From: Aurifilum marmelostoma | Lineage: Eukaryota; Ascomycota; Sordariomycetes; Diaporthales; Cryphonectriaceae | Length of the DNA stretch: 64,000 nucleotides | Assembly (NCBI GenBank): GCA_027559495.1 | Contig: JAMXSV010000007.1 | Span: 1,240,001 to 1,304,000 of the forward strand | Reading direction: 5' to 3' | Part shown: positions 22,303 through 34,350 of the stretch, piece after piece | Position numbering within the stretch: position 1 is the first letter of the stretch | Layout of the letters: every line of letters begins with the position of its first letter | Made by a program: the position numbers and the translations under genes | The notes under the pieces: model-generated | What the model saw: the letters and a program-made list of their open reading frames with translations, nothing else | What the model was told of the DNA's origin: nothing | The model's database searches: none

Positions 22303-23903
22303 GTCTTCTGCGAGAGGGCCAGTGATTCACTGGCCAAAGCACAGGCACTGAGATAGCTGCCACTTAGTGCGATAAGTCAGGCTGTATTACCTCTCTTTCC
22401 TTTCTTCAGTACCTAATAATCAAGTCTCTTCTCTGTATCCTTCCTTTCCGTACATAGTAGGGATTTGTAGTGTTCGATGAATTGGTCTGCATATGCAGTC
22501 AGCTTACTTTACCTGGCACTGTCACCCATCTCTGTCAGGTGCTCATCCCCGTCGAGGAAGGTGGCCTTGAAAGCTCGCAAGCAGGCTACAGCCTTATTCA
22601 CCTTGATGCAGACGCCTAGTCGCACACCACCATGCCAGCATGACATCTGCACAGAGGAGTCTGTGCGGGGTTATCACAGTAGCTGCTGAGTATTTGCGAC
22701 TGTCAAGGTCCTATTTTGAAGGTTGACACTCGGGTGCTCAAATTTCAAGTGAGAGGAGAAGGGGGGCTTGTGGTAGTCTTGATGAGGTGAAGTACAAATG
22801 TGATCGCCAGATCATGAGGAAAGGAAAGTTGACATCAGGATGTCGTTGAGCCTCATGCTCCACTGAGGTGGACAGGTGGGGCCACTGCTCCTGAACGGCT
22901 CCTCTGCTATGTATCTTATACTAAGTAAAATCACTGTGAACTTTTTGAGCCTCAGGATGAGTATGCAATCTATATTGTGTGTTGGAATTACCAGGACAAA
23001 TTATCTTGTATATCATGACTTCTATGTGCCAGCGTCCTACATGGGGGCCACCAGTATATGGAACTGTTCTTGATCAGCAGCATTGTGGTACTGTGCTCAA
23101 GGTCTATCTATCCCTTACTTGACCACGGGGCCCATGGGATTGTGGCCAGCTATGGGGCCTTTGTCCACAGGACTGTCTGCGGAGAAGTGGGTCATTATCA
23201 GCCCTAACCCTGATGTTTCTATGCCTTATAAACCATCTCTGAGCTTGAGGTAGCCACCTCCTTATTCTCGTGATGAACTTCCATGAACATTGATTCAGGC
23301 ACTGCATTGAGTGTGTTGGTTCACCTGCTGATTGCGCGTTTACGGATGAGATTTTACATACTGAAAGGAACGAAGAAACAGTCATCATCCCCGTAGAGCC
23401 GATTCGCAGTGGAACGGCAGACCATCAGGCGGCTTTCCAACGTCCTCAGGAACGGAGGGGGAAAATAGGTGCATAAACATCACATGGATGAGAAATTATA
23501 TTTGAACTGACCAGAATGGTCTGCATCTTGATCAGGAGCCATGGGAGGTGACACATAAAGAACATTTGTTCAACATGAAATGAATCAATCGGATGACAAA
23601 CCATAAACGCCGTGAGACATGGTACCGGACTAACACTTTGTCTGTATCCCTGGGTAGAAAGGAGAACCCATAGAGGAAAAGGGGAAAAAAAGGAATAAAA
23701 TATAAGGAGGACAACAGATCGAGTCTCCTTGAATCCCTCTGCTTGAACCAGATTACAACAGACCTAAACCCCCTCCTACGTGATGCTCGTCAAATGGATC
23801 GAGCATATCCTATCCATACCCGAAGAAGAGAACCTCTGCTGCACTATCACCAGTGACATGAACCCGTGTCCACCTTGAACCCGACAGTCATCATATAAGC
23901 CGC
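22303..23903. other. Gene-poor spacer
   Basis: About 1.6 kb of mixed composition. No frame has protein-like sequence over more than a few residues. The right end should contain the 3' UTR of the membrane-protein gene. Confidence 0.5.
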
Positions 23904-24694
23904 TCAGGCACCTGGGCTCTGGCTGCCCTTCCTCGCTGAGGCGTAGTTCAGGGCGTGTCTTTCAGTCTTGAGCTGCCAGCCGGCGGCACAGAGGGCGAGC
24001 GCCTCGAGCGGCACGAGCACGACGGCCAGGACGACGGATGCCCAGCTCGCGTGGCACAGGGTGCCGAAGTAAGGGGCGGAGGACATGGAGACAGAGGTCC
24101 ATCGGCACGTCCAGCTGAGCAGGGAGTCGACGGTGGTGGAGGCGTTGATGGCGTAGAAGATAATGATGGCGATCAGGGCGGCCGCGAACCCGACAAAGGG
24201 GGCAGCGAACATCATTGGGGTGTGGAGGGGGGTGTTGTTGCGGATCTGTGGGTGGGAGAACGGCCATCTAGTCAGTTGAGAGCCGAGTGACAGAGAAATA
24301 TAGAGGAAAATTCCGGAATGGAGAAAACATGATGGGGACTCACATGTGGCACCTTGCTGCACAGCAGACCGGCGATGTTGGCGAGGGTGACGATGGAGCT
24401 GCCGACGACGAGGGCCACGGTGGGACGCAGGTCGAACTTGGCGGGCCACAGCGACAGCCAGCTGGCATCGGACAGGTGTGTCGAGTTGTAGACGGAGAGG
24501 GCATTACCGGACAGGCCCATGATGGCCACGCCGCTGAGGAGGGCGAGGGTGGTGATGCCTATCCTGACCGTGTCGATCATGGCAACGGCCCTGGTCTGCT
24601 TTCGAAGATAGACATCGTTGGCGTCCACCTCGAAGTGTGACGAGGCAGCCTCATGCTTGACAGAGGAAGGGTTCTTGATAGAGCTGGCCTCCAT
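23904..24694 (-). CDS. Four-helix membrane protein, unknown function
   Basis: Two exons on the minus strand: 24694-24344 and 24245-23904 (230 aa). The donor is GTGAGT, the acceptor CCACAG, phase 0. The soluble N-terminus (1-40) leads into four hydrophobic segments: AMIDTVRIGITTLALLSGVA (about 40-60), TVALVVGSSIVTLANIAGLL (about 90-112), FVGFAAALIAIIIFYAI (about 132-150) and ASVVLAVVLVPLEALALCAA (about 185-205). A short tail (ERHALNYASARKGS) follows. The spacing recalls fungal MARVEL-like tetraspan proteins, but no signature residue was seen. There is an N-glycosylation-type NST in the first loop and Cys pairs in the third loop. Confidence 0.75.
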
Positions 24695-25911
24695 GATGAT
24701 GGCGAAGATATGTGGGAGAGAGGCACTGAATGAGAGTGATGAATGATCCTTTGCAAAAGGAGGAAACCAAACCCTAGCACAGATAGGTGAAGGATAGAAG
24801 AAGAACGGGACAGAATAGACACAGAGAAGAAACAACAGAAGGAAGAACAAGAAGAATCGAATGCGAAGATACTCATAGAACTCAGGAAACAACACGAAAC
24901 GTGAACGCGACTAGGCTTCTAATACTGGGCCCTGCAATATATTTCATCGCTGCCATGGATGGACGAGCCAAGAATAATTAAGCGCTGGGCACACACACAC
25001 TCTGTCGACCCCGAGGCCATTCATACGCGCCTCTGGTCTATTTCCGTGTCAGGACTACGAGACGGGATAGATACTACCTTCCGCTACCAGACCTACGCTT
25101 TTTGGCGCGCAGCTTGGTTATTTCGGGGGAGACATTCTGCAGGACGCAGGGCGAGAGGGCGAGTGTCCATCTTTAGATCCCAGCAGGGTTGTGTGCGCTG
25201 TCGGCGCGTATGCATGCTTAGGGTGTGTGAGCGTTGCAGATCCAGATCGCCTGTTGGACAGAGTAGGAAAGGTAGTATGGCAGTCTTACTGAGGGAGGTG
25301 GGAGGACGGCTCGGATTGGACGAGCCGTGCATGCATCGATGTGCCGAGCGCGGGAGAGAAGAGGTTCTGAGTGGAAGATATTCATAGCGCTCCAGGGAGA
25401 GAGTGTCTCTGCTGGTGGATACCACGGCGCTTAGCTCTCTGCCGGCCTTGGTCCAATCAGAGATAGCATAATGGGGCCGCAGCGCTATGCCTTCAGGGAT
25501 TAGCCTCGTCCCCAGCGGCTCGAGCTTACCCAATCCCCCACACCACCTCGCCCTTGCCTTCTGTGTCTCCTCCTCTTCCTCCTCCCACTTCCTACCACAT
25601 ACCATAGTGCCACGCAGACTGTACTTGTACTACTACCACGGTAGCAGCAGCAGTGGAGATGCTCTGCACGACGTTCGACCTCACAATTGGCCCGCACAGA
25701 CGGCAAGAGGAGCGGCATGTGAGTGTTTCGCACCGGAGACTACCGATCATTCGAAACCATAGTACACCAACATGGCTCTCTCCTTCTCGCTTCCACCTGC
25801 TCTCCCGTCCCACAGGGGGATTCTCCTCTGCCAGCGCCTGTCAGGCCTGACGTCCAGTCTGACTTGCCTTCCGGTCTAATCATCACTTTTCAAGGTCATC
25901 ATGAGACGAGC

Positions 25912-25950
<39 letters not shown>

Positions 25951-28591
25951 TACTGGTGGGTGCTTATGGGAGCTTGAGCCGGATTTGTGCCTCGAGGCGC
26001 CTGAGCCCGAGACACACAGTCATTAGTTACCAACGACATGCCCAACATCTCCGGGCTTCCCTTGCCCTCCGAGGACCGGCATCGGGACACTTGAACCGCC
26101 AAGGCGAGCAGAATGGTCGGTGAGGCGGCCACCTCCGAATCCTCTTGGTGAACCTTCGGTGTCACGAGCCCTCGCACAGCATCGTGAGGCTTCTGGAAGA
26201 GGGCCATGATGATGACTATATGCACCCCTCTCTGTCTGGTTCTTGGATCGTAGCTACCGGGTAGGTTCTCTGCACAAGGCCATCTCAACAGACAAGCTTG
26301 GGTTCCGAAGAAAGTCGGGGCAGATCGGCAGGCTCGACAAGCCCTTGCATGCATGTCGACAAGTCATGGCCACTCGCACAAGCAACTCTCTTGGAATCTC
26401 AGCCTTTGATGCTTGAATCAGGGGCAGGGACCACATTTTGGGCCGACGAGGCTGCTGTCTGCACTGTTCGGCACCTTTTCCACCGTCCGTCTGCGGCTAT
26501 TGTATACTCCAGCCTGGCTCGAAATGCAATGTAAAATGGGGCACGCCGCACGCTCGGTCCAGACGACGCCCTTTTTCTTTTTGTTCTTTGTTTCCTTCTC
26601 TCGAGGCATAACGATACACTTGCAGATATACTACAGAGACTTGGGTTAACTCCGAAAGGGCAGTCTGCGGTGCCCCCTTGCATATATTCCCACCTCCTTT
26701 ATTATGACGGCTTTGTTCTCGCTCCAGCAGTATCTCGTGGCCGGCACAGGCTGGTGCGCCGGGGGGGGGGGGGGATATTCACCAGTGACTACAACCAGCC
26801 TGTGTGCTTCGGTGCACCTCGAGAGCCAACGCTAGCGGCTCGCTGCAGAAGCGAAGAGGCACCCGAGGTTGGGACTCTTCTCTGAGACACAGGGCAGCAT
26901 CGGAGCCGCCAATCTGTGTAGTCTCACTGTACGAGACCTCCAAGCCTCCGACCCCGCCCAGACCAATCATTTCGTCCTCAGACGATCTGCCCTAGATCAT
27001 CTCACATAAAGGTATGAGATAAGCGAGTCTGCTGTGCGATGTTGACTTCATAGCTTGTCTAGGTGCATCTAGGGGGCGGAGAGGACGGTTTGTTTCTTGA
27101 CTAGACGACTCCCATCCATGTTGTTCGGATCGGGAGCCTGCAGTCATGCCCGGCCCCATCGTCCCGCCAGACTGGAAACGAGAATTTAGAGTCACTAGCA
27201 CCCATCACTGTGACCATCACGACAGTTGGCAAGGTTCTCTGTACATCGCTCACCCCCTTGCCTACGCTCTCTCTCCTGTCCTACTACCCCTCTAATTGCC
27301 ACACAAGATGAGGGGGGTTGGGGATACAGAAATGGAATGTACCATTGAGAGAGCGTCATGCATCTCCTTTCATGTCTCTGAATAACTTACATCGTGCGTC
27401 AGACCTGGTCCCTGTCGCCGGATGGTCGTTCACTGCCCAACAGGCTTTCCCCGGCAATTGAGAAGCGTGCTTGGGCCTCCCCTCGGCCCTGTCCTCTCTC
27501 TCTGTCTCTCTGTATTCCTCGCTCTCTTTCCCCCAGAGCTGACACCTCAAGAAGAGCTTGTCATGGTCATGTGGGATCTGTCTACATTTGTGCCGTGTCT
27601 CGCCGAACACGGAATTCCCGTCTCCTTTTCCCTTTGCCCTGTCAAATCTCGGCAACTGCCCAGACGACCGGGTGGGCGATATCAGGTGTCGGAGCCGGAT
27701 GAAAAGGACCCAAGATGATCAACCCACTTGTGGGCCGTTTGTAACCCAACGTTGATCCCGTCAGCAGTCGCGGCCACTCATTCCCGGGAGGGTGACACAA
27801 GCGTGGATCTTCCATCGTCAGATGTTTGCACCTTGTTTCACAGAGCGTTGGATACAAGGGCGGGAGAGCGTACCCAGTGACGCCAGATACGAAGGCCTTG
27901 TCTTTATTGCGAAAAGCGCGAAAGACAGAAGAAACATGAGAGGCTGGCCCAAGGTGTAGGATGGCGGTCGACAACTACCAGCCGGCACGATGTAATGCAC
28001 ATCGGAATCCCGCACCCGCCACAGTGGCCGCTCCTCTCTCGTGGAAAACTCTTTATCCTCACCCAAAGCTTGGCTTACAATGCATCAAAGTTGTACTCTG
28101 TACTACCCATCCTAGCATCCTGGCTATCCTCCGCCGATTTCGCTGGTGGAGGTGGTCCCATATTCATGGCTTCTCTGTGCTGTGTGAGCGAGGGAAAAAC
28201 AAGCATCATGGTGGTGAAGAAAAGGCAAACGGCTAGACCGCCTCAATTTCTTGTGTCTCGGACCTCAATTGTGACCGTCTCCTCCCCTGGGCTCTTTCTT
28301 CTTTCCTCCAAGTCTCTGTCCTCGGGTTTCAACAATTACCAAGAATGTCTCCTAGCTTGGCCGTCGAGATGATCATAATCATATAAGTACAGATCGCTCT
28401 TGATTGTTGTTCTACACTCAAGTCAGATGGATGGAGCTTCATGGGTGGCTTGTCGTTCTCAAGTGGGCAGTACTCTTATCATCATAGCACGAGTCTTCCC
28501 ATCTCGCCTCCTGTTCGGCTACTAGGCCGAGCCTCGAGGTCTTGGCCACACAGTTGACTTCTCCCGCGAACATTCCTCGTCAACACCCATA
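24695..28591. other. Long gene-poor region
   Basis: About 3.9 kb between divergent genes. All open frames examined (including 170 aa on the minus strand at 25093-25605) are compositionally biased and show no domain. It contains the GACA repeat at 25911-25950 and a G12 run near 26761-26773. Promoters for both flanking genes must lie here. An unrecognised RNA gene cannot be excluded; no tRNA A/B-box pair was found. Confidence 0.5.
25911..25950. repeat. Tetranucleotide (CAGA)n microsatellite
   Basis: About ten perfect CAGA units without spacers, so it is a simple repeat and not a CRISPR array. Confidence 0.95.
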
Positions 28592-29885
28592 ATGAAGCAC
28601 AAGCCTGCCCAGGCCCAGCAGGAGAGGATTTTTGTAAGTACCCAACCTCTCTTCAATTCACCCAAGAGCCATATTCACCGGCCCCCACAAGAGGCTCTGC
28701 ACCTTTGCCACGCACAACTACACCCATCTCACATACACGCGCGCTCACATTCACACGCAACACAAAAGCACCCATTCCCTCGTCTGCCTCCCGAGATCAG
28801 ATGGAAGATCTGGGCCTACAACCTGCCCGGCCCACGCATAGTCTCCATCCGGTGCGGGTCCGCCCTGGCACAGGACCCCTCCCCCCTCGCCGTCGCCCTC
28901 GTGCTCCCCCTCCTCCTCGTCGCCCTCTTCTTCCCCTCCACCGGGCTGCACCTCGCCAGCGCCCATACCAGCCAATCTCCACACCTGCCACGAGTCGCGC
29001 CGCGAGGCCCTCCGCCGATACCACCTCTCCTTTGGCCTCGCCCGCGGCCCAGGACAGGTCTTCTTCGACGCGGCCGCAGACACTCTCTATTTCGGCCCCA
29101 GGGACGGCTTCATGGCCTCAGAGGCGCAGCTGCGTACCGTGCTGGCCCTCTGCGACCCGGCCGAGCTCGCCCGCGTCCAGAGGGTCGCCGTCAACGACGC
29201 GCTGTTCTGGGTGTACGACAGCAACGATCATGGCTGTGGTAGCAATCACATATCCTGTGGCGGCGGGGGGATCAGCATCGGTATCGGCAGGGCGGGCATG
29301 GCGCGGTCCGCGATTGCAAGCTCCCTCCTCGTCGACATCCTTGCCCTGCTGCACGCGAGGCTTCCCGGCCTGCGGGAGCTGGTGTTCGTCCCGCGCGATG
29401 ACAACCCGCTGTACAGCGGCGACAGCTGCCTCGTCGAGCCGGCTATCGTGCAGAGCCGCCTGGCGAGGCAGGTCAAGGAAGCTATGGGGATCGCTTTCGG
29501 CTGCCATCTGCTGGAGGGGCCAGGGGCGGCTGATGGACAGGGTGGCTTCCCTTCGTGGAACTGGAGAGTGATGACGCTCGCCGCGGACCCGGACCCGCCT
29601 GTCTACGGGCGGCAGGTCCTGGGCTGGGACACGAGCAAGCAGGAAGGGGACATCGGAGACAATAATGATGATGAGAGTGCCAGCAGCGTCAGTCGGGGGT
29701 ATCTGCACTGGAAGAGAAGGAGGACCAGCTCGCGCGGCGGCGAGAGCGGGAGGGTTGGTCTCGCTCGCGAAGAGGTTCATGCGAGAGGGGTGTGGGCTGC
29801 GGGCGGTGGTTTGTCGAGGCTGGGCTTGTTGGAAGAGAGTGTGAGGAGGCAGTTCATGTCGATGGAGATGGACGTGTGCGGGTGA
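28592..29885 (+). CDS. 2EXR-domain protein, apparent +1 frameshift
   Basis: The ATG at 28592 starts a 42-nt exon (MKHKPAQAQQERIF). The donor GTAAGT and an AAAG acceptor before 28769 remove a 135-nt in-frame intron. Then FPRLPPEIRWKIWAYNLPGPRIVSIRC gives the 2EXR signature (F-x-x-L-P-x-E-[IL]-R-x-x-I-W), a fungal F-box-like module that is greatly expanded in Sordariomycetes. The second half of the domain, LHTCHESRREALRRYHLSFG, lies in the next frame. A surplus base, best placed in the C6 run at 28881-28886, accounts for this. The downstream frame runs to TGA 29883-29885 (385 aa corrected). The C-terminal 250 residues (VFFDAAADTLYFGPRDGFM, LLVDILALLHARLPGLREL) match the usual 2EXR companion region. 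No catalytic role is known. Confidence 0.72.
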
Positions 29886-30244
29886 TTGATGTTCTTTTTT
29901 GGTCTTTATATCTTTCCCGCCTCCGGGGATTTATAGCTTGTGTGAGGGCTTCCAGGTACAACAGAACTGGGACATCATGATGTTATGAGTATTTTTCTTT
30001 TCTAATATTTTCTTGTGTTTCAGGGGAGGATGGTCTGCTCTGGATTTTGTGGACTTCTCCGTGGGCCAGAAGGGATGGACAGACCAGTGCAGCACAGACC
30101 CCAACCTCAAATGCTGGCAGAATAGCCCAATAATGTCAATAAATCTCGCAAGTCAAACGCCGAACTTTGTGGACTGGCCTGTCAAGAGGGCAAGTGATGG
30201 AATGCCACAAGAAAAAAAAAAACTTCGATGCTCTTGGTAAAGAG
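29886..30244. other. Convergent spacer
   Basis: This lies between the 2EXR gene (plus) and APC4 (minus). It carries T-rich and TATT-rich 3' flanking sequence and an A10 run near 30212-30221. No gene is seen. Confidence 0.55.
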
Positions 30245-32885
30245 CTATGGAGTTGCCCCCTGGGACGAGCCGGCTGCGTGCTCATCAAGCTCTTCTTGCT
30301 CGGATATCAGAGCATACACCTTATAACTGACCTCATCCTTTCCTAGCAGGCACACTCGGTGAGGGACCTGTCCACGATAGTCATTTGCCTCCTGAACCTC
30401 CATCCGACTGGGCACAAAGTCGGCTAGGTCGCCAGGAAAGACCTTCTCCAGACAATCTGACGGAGTTCCTGTTCCAAACGGCGCGGTGACAAGACGTGGG
30501 TTGTCGCCTGTTGAAGATTCATCAGATAATGTAGATAATCTCAAGACACAGGAGTGACGGTGGCTGGGAGTCGATAATTTCGTCTAGGGCAAGACTTACC
30601 TTTAGTTTGACATAACATGAGCAAAATCTGCTCGTTGAGGAATCTGAAGTCGATGATGGGACCGTTACTTAAGTCTATTTGACAAGTCTTTGTCGAGTTG
30701 ATCTGGCTAACACCGTTGATGATCTCGATGCTGAATTCACCCATCCAGAGTGTCTGAGGGTTCTCCACTGAAACAGCAGCAGTGAGCAGAGTGGCGCCAG
30801 AGTTGTCCTGTCGATTGAAGCGTCAGTAAGGGTCAAGGTCGGCAGCGGCAGAATTGTGAACTAACGCCCTTGCGAGTAGACCGCATCCTTGCATCGAACA
30901 ATCTGAAGGTCTCCTGTCCTCCGTCCTCGCGCTGGAGCTCAAATTTGGCCGCCGCACCGAAGCGCACACTTCGTCTCTCAGCCTCGGCAATATTCTCCAG
31001 AACACCTCCTGTTCTCTCGGTAAGAAGGTCCACGAGGAATCCAAGCTGTGGCAGTGCTCTTCTGAAAGGCTTGCCCGCTTCTTCTTGCTTCAGCTCCTGA
31101 TCCACCTGGTCTAGCACCTTACTCCAGTCCTCGATGCTTGCGCGGTCCTCGTCCCAGGTTTCCTTTGGTAGCTTCTCGAAATACAACGCCAGAGGACTGC
31201 TGACCAGATAACCCTCTACATACTGTAGCACCTTGCTAGTGTCCAGGAGTGCCTCTTTCTCCATGATCTCGTCGGATACGTTGCTAGTCGACACCCGATC
31301 GATGGTGATCCGCAGCCAGGACGAGAACACGCGGAACAGGTCGAGCTCCTCCATCACGAGGAGGAGGATCTTGTTACATACGAAATGTAGAGCGGCTACG
31401 ATATTGATGAGCCGTGTTATATCGGTGCTGGTGAAGCCAATTTGGTCGTTCTGCTCGTGGAAGCGGGCGATACCAGACAGTCGGCTGAGAATAAGGGTGA
31501 TTCGTTCTAGGGCGGGCAGCATATTCTCATGAATGAGGTTGCAAAGGGACTCGAGGCCGGGGATCACAGCCTTCTCCCACCGCTTGTGGCCCTGGTCGCG
31601 CACATTAGCCACAGATTATATGAAGTTAGGCCAGAACGACGAGACTCACCCGATCTCCAATACTGTCAACCAGCCAGTCCTTGACAGGCGGGTGCACGTG
31701 GCCTGTCAGCACCGTGTGATACAGCGCTTGAACAATATTATTTGGCCGACAGTCCATCTTCTGCAGATCTTGCTGCACGAAATTCAGGAATCGCGAAGGC
31801 AGTTCCCGCGTCGCTTGCCACTCATTGACAATATGGATCTGCGCTTGCTTGAGATATCGCAGTAGCTTTTGTAGCGTGGTCGTCTTGGAAGCTAGTAGTG
31901 ACAGGTCGAAAGGTGAGTCTGAAATAAACCTGAGGTCCATGGGAACGACGTACAGCGTCGTCATATCCGCGCCGCCAGTCCGTCCCATGAGAAGACAGTG
32001 TGTCGAAACCTTGGGATGCGAGGCGTGCATAACCAGCTCATGGACTCCGTCCACATTGACCCGTGGCTCCACACCTCCGGGACGGACTGCGATGGGTACG
32101 CAGAATGACCCTATTGAGAAGGAGTCGTAGATGCTCAGATGCACATGACCGTCATTTGTGCCCACAACCATGACATCCACTACCCTGCTATCTTTGAGCT
32201 TAAGGGGCGGAAACATGGACTCCAGCGCTGTCGCGGTCGAGAACGCAAACATATCGTCACCCGTGCCTCCTGACACAGGCAGCGGGCTGATCTTGGGCAG
32301 CGAGGCGTCGATTTCGAAGAATGTCAGGGCATGTGGTAGGTCCACGACATCGCCACCCTTCGTATCCAGGGACCCGCCGATCGCAGAGCCCAGTGCTTTC
32401 ATCTCCTCGGCGATATGACCCTTGGAAACACGGCCACGACGACGCTCTCGCGCCAAATTGCGCACCCAGGCGATATGCACAATCTGCGCCGGCTCTGCAT
32501 TGTCTCCATGACGTTGCGCGACATAGAGACGGTGGACGACCTTGGTGTTTTCCACACTCAACAGGCGCACAGTGCCGTCGTTCCAGCCTGCAGCGAGGAA
32601 TTGGCCTTTCAGACGATTCTTTAGCAAACGCGGTCTCGACTGTATTGAAAGGGAAAGAATATACGAACCATCTGCCTTCCAACACAAAGCCTGCACTGTC
32701 TTGCCTTTCTCTGTATTGCTCGACACGAGCTCGCCCTGGGCGCGGCGGATCTCGAGGCTGTTCTCGTCGGTGACCGTGGCGATGAGGCCGGGCGTGGGCG
32801 ACGGCGCGAGTAGGCCTGATGAGAGGGGCGCGGGAAAGATGGTCTGGCTGAGCCACTTCAGCTCGAACTCCTCATCCGCCGGCAT
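30245..32885 (-). CDS. APC4: Anaphase-promoting complex subunit 4
   Basis: Five exons on the minus strand: 32885-32669, 32605-31650, 31591-30866, 30807-30600 and 30507-30245 (789 aa). The N-terminus (FELKWLSQTIFP, ALCWKADG joined to QFLAAGWNDGTVRLL) is the APC4 WD40-like propeller. From about residue 280 the long Apc4 helical region follows (LLRYLKQAQIHIVNEWQAT, VLTGHVHPPVKDWLVDSIGDR joined to GHKRWEKAV, then LNIV-type helices). The C-terminus is RVCLLGKDEVSYKVYALISE. APC4 is a platform subunit of the APC/C ubiquitin ligase that drives cyclin B and securin destruction in the nucleus. Intron 1 (63 nt, GTTCGT donor) is in frame and stop-free, so unspliced mRNA would encode a 21-residue insert. 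MPADEEF at 32885 is chosen as start because upstream codons read as leader. Confidence 0.92.
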
Positions 32886-33597
32886 TGTATTGAAAGGGGA
32901 GAGTTTTGAGTTCTTGTAGAACTCATGACTGATGACACCTCGTCTGCCCCACAGTCGTGCAGCTTCGTGGCTCGGAAGCGGGTTCAGAGTTGAATTACTG
33001 ATTTTGGATCGCCAGGCGCGTCCTGTGACGGTGCACCTGCCACACAGAAGAAAAGCACAGTGCGGCACAGTGCGCGGGGTCACTTTTGGAGGGGCACGGC
33101 CACCAACAATGACAGCACGCAACAGCAGTATTACGCTTACTTCAGTAAGAGCATCAAAAGCGTCTGGTGCTTGTGAAGAAGGAGAATTGTCATATATTCC
33201 TTGAATTTTATTCCGTCAAGTGCTCAACGCCTCGCTAAACCTCTCCTTTGAGGTGTGTGACCTGATCGCTCCATCTATTGTTCCACCACAAGCAGCTATA
33301 TATTTATCTGCCAGGTTGCTGCTTGATATCCTTGCACACAACGCTGTGTGTCTCTATTGAGTTCATTTGTTTTGCCGGGGACCAAATCCAGCCGGATCGC
33401 TCTCATAGCCATTGGGTTAGCCTGGATCGGTCGTGTGCGCGCTCTCTTGCTCTCGACTTCCGTAACAACGTTGAGAGTCTCGTCGAGAAAGCTTGTTGGA
33501 CTTTCTTTCCCTGCCTTCTAAATGTCTTCCATAATGTCAACTTCCTAGCCGGAACATTCTCATTGCCTTGAGCTATACTGCCTTGTTGCCCTGCATC
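32886..33597. other. Spacer: APC4 promoter and 3' flank of the next gene
   Basis: About 0.7 kb. No gene is supported. The APC4 upstream sequence is included. Confidence 0.5.
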
Positions 33598-34281
33598 CTA
33601 GTGTGAGGCATCGGCGGCACGCTGCAGAACCAGTGCAGACCCACCTTGTGTCTGCTGCGCAGCCTCACCCCAGGCGTCTCGTTCTTCAGCTGAGAGATTA
33701 TTGAACGCCCAAGCATTGCGTCGGCTAGGGATGTCGCTTTCATCCACAGCCTTTCCAGGATGGTAATTTTCAGAATCTGGCTCAGGTTCCTCATTCGTGG
33801 TGACCTCGTCTTCCCATTCGATCTCCTGTGCTCCTGAGGTCCCAACAAGGACTGCGGAATCGAATATGTTCCCAACCATCTCGTTTTCCTGCCTTTCAGC
33901 AGCATCTTCTGATGCATTGTTCGCAGCTGTCCCCTTAGCAAAGATATGGTGGGGGGCCCAGACATTGCCTTCTCCGACAGCAATGCAGATATGAGACCCG
34001 GCTTTCCCTGGTATTTGCGGGCCCTCTGACTCGAATACTGACGTCTCGATATTATGGCTTGAATGCTGCTCCCGCATCAATCGCTCTCTGGTCTCGCGCT
34101 CTTGTAGGTCATTAAGCGTGTACGAAGGTCTCGGCGACTTGAAAACGTGAGTTGCCGCGTCGTGATTGATGAACTCGAGGCCAAATAGAAGTTCCGAGTT
34201 GAGTGTCAGGTGCTGCTCGACAGGGTCTTCCCCAGCCCAAGAAATGTCAGCATCTTCTTCGACGGTGCGTAGCCCGCTCAT
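33598..34281 (-). CDS. Acidic protein of unknown function, or C-terminal part of the myotubularin gene
   Basis: 227 aa from ATG 34281 to a stop at 33598. It is hydrophilic and acidic with no domain recognised; notable stretches are LLFGLEFINHDAATHVF, LNDLQERETRERLMREQH (helical, charged) and AWAFNNLSAEERDAWGEA near the end. It lies only 69 bases after the myotubularin TAG (34351-34353), in the same reading frame, and all 23 intervening codons are open. It may therefore be the C-terminal region of the same polypeptide, cut off by one stop codon, rather than a separate gene. No promoter-like gap exists between them. See the finding on the stop codon. Confidence 0.45.
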   Translation of the reverse strand: MSGLRTVEEDADISWAGEDPVEQHLTLNSELLFGLEFINHDAATHVFKSPRPSYTLNDLQERETRERLMREQHSSHNIETSVFESEGPQIPGKAGSHICIAVGEGNVWAPHHIFAKGTAANNASEDAAERQENEMVGNIFDSAVLVGTSGAQEIEWEDEVTTNEEPEPDSENYHPGKAVDESDIPSRRNAWAFNNLSAEERDAWGEAAQQTQGGSALVLQRAADASH

Positions 34282-34350
34282 TGCACAGCCGAATCCGTAG
34301 CGCAGGACATCGCGGTGCGCATGTTCGTTATCTTCTGAATGCGTACCGTC

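Noticed and set aside
25093..25605. 170-codon frame on the minus strand
   Set aside because: Biased composition, no motif, no splice-compatible neighbours; probably chance in promoter DNA.
25911..25950. Regular repeat that could suggest a CRISPR-like array
   Set aside because: It is a perfect four-base microsatellite without spacers, in a eukaryotic genome.
28705..29571. 288-codon open frame in a third frame across the 2EXR gene
   Set aside because: Ser/Pro/Arg-rich shadow; the 2EXR motifs are in the two other frames.
32257..32856. 199-codon frame on the same strand as APC4
   Set aside because: Overlaps APC4 exons 1-2 in another frame and lacks any family pattern.
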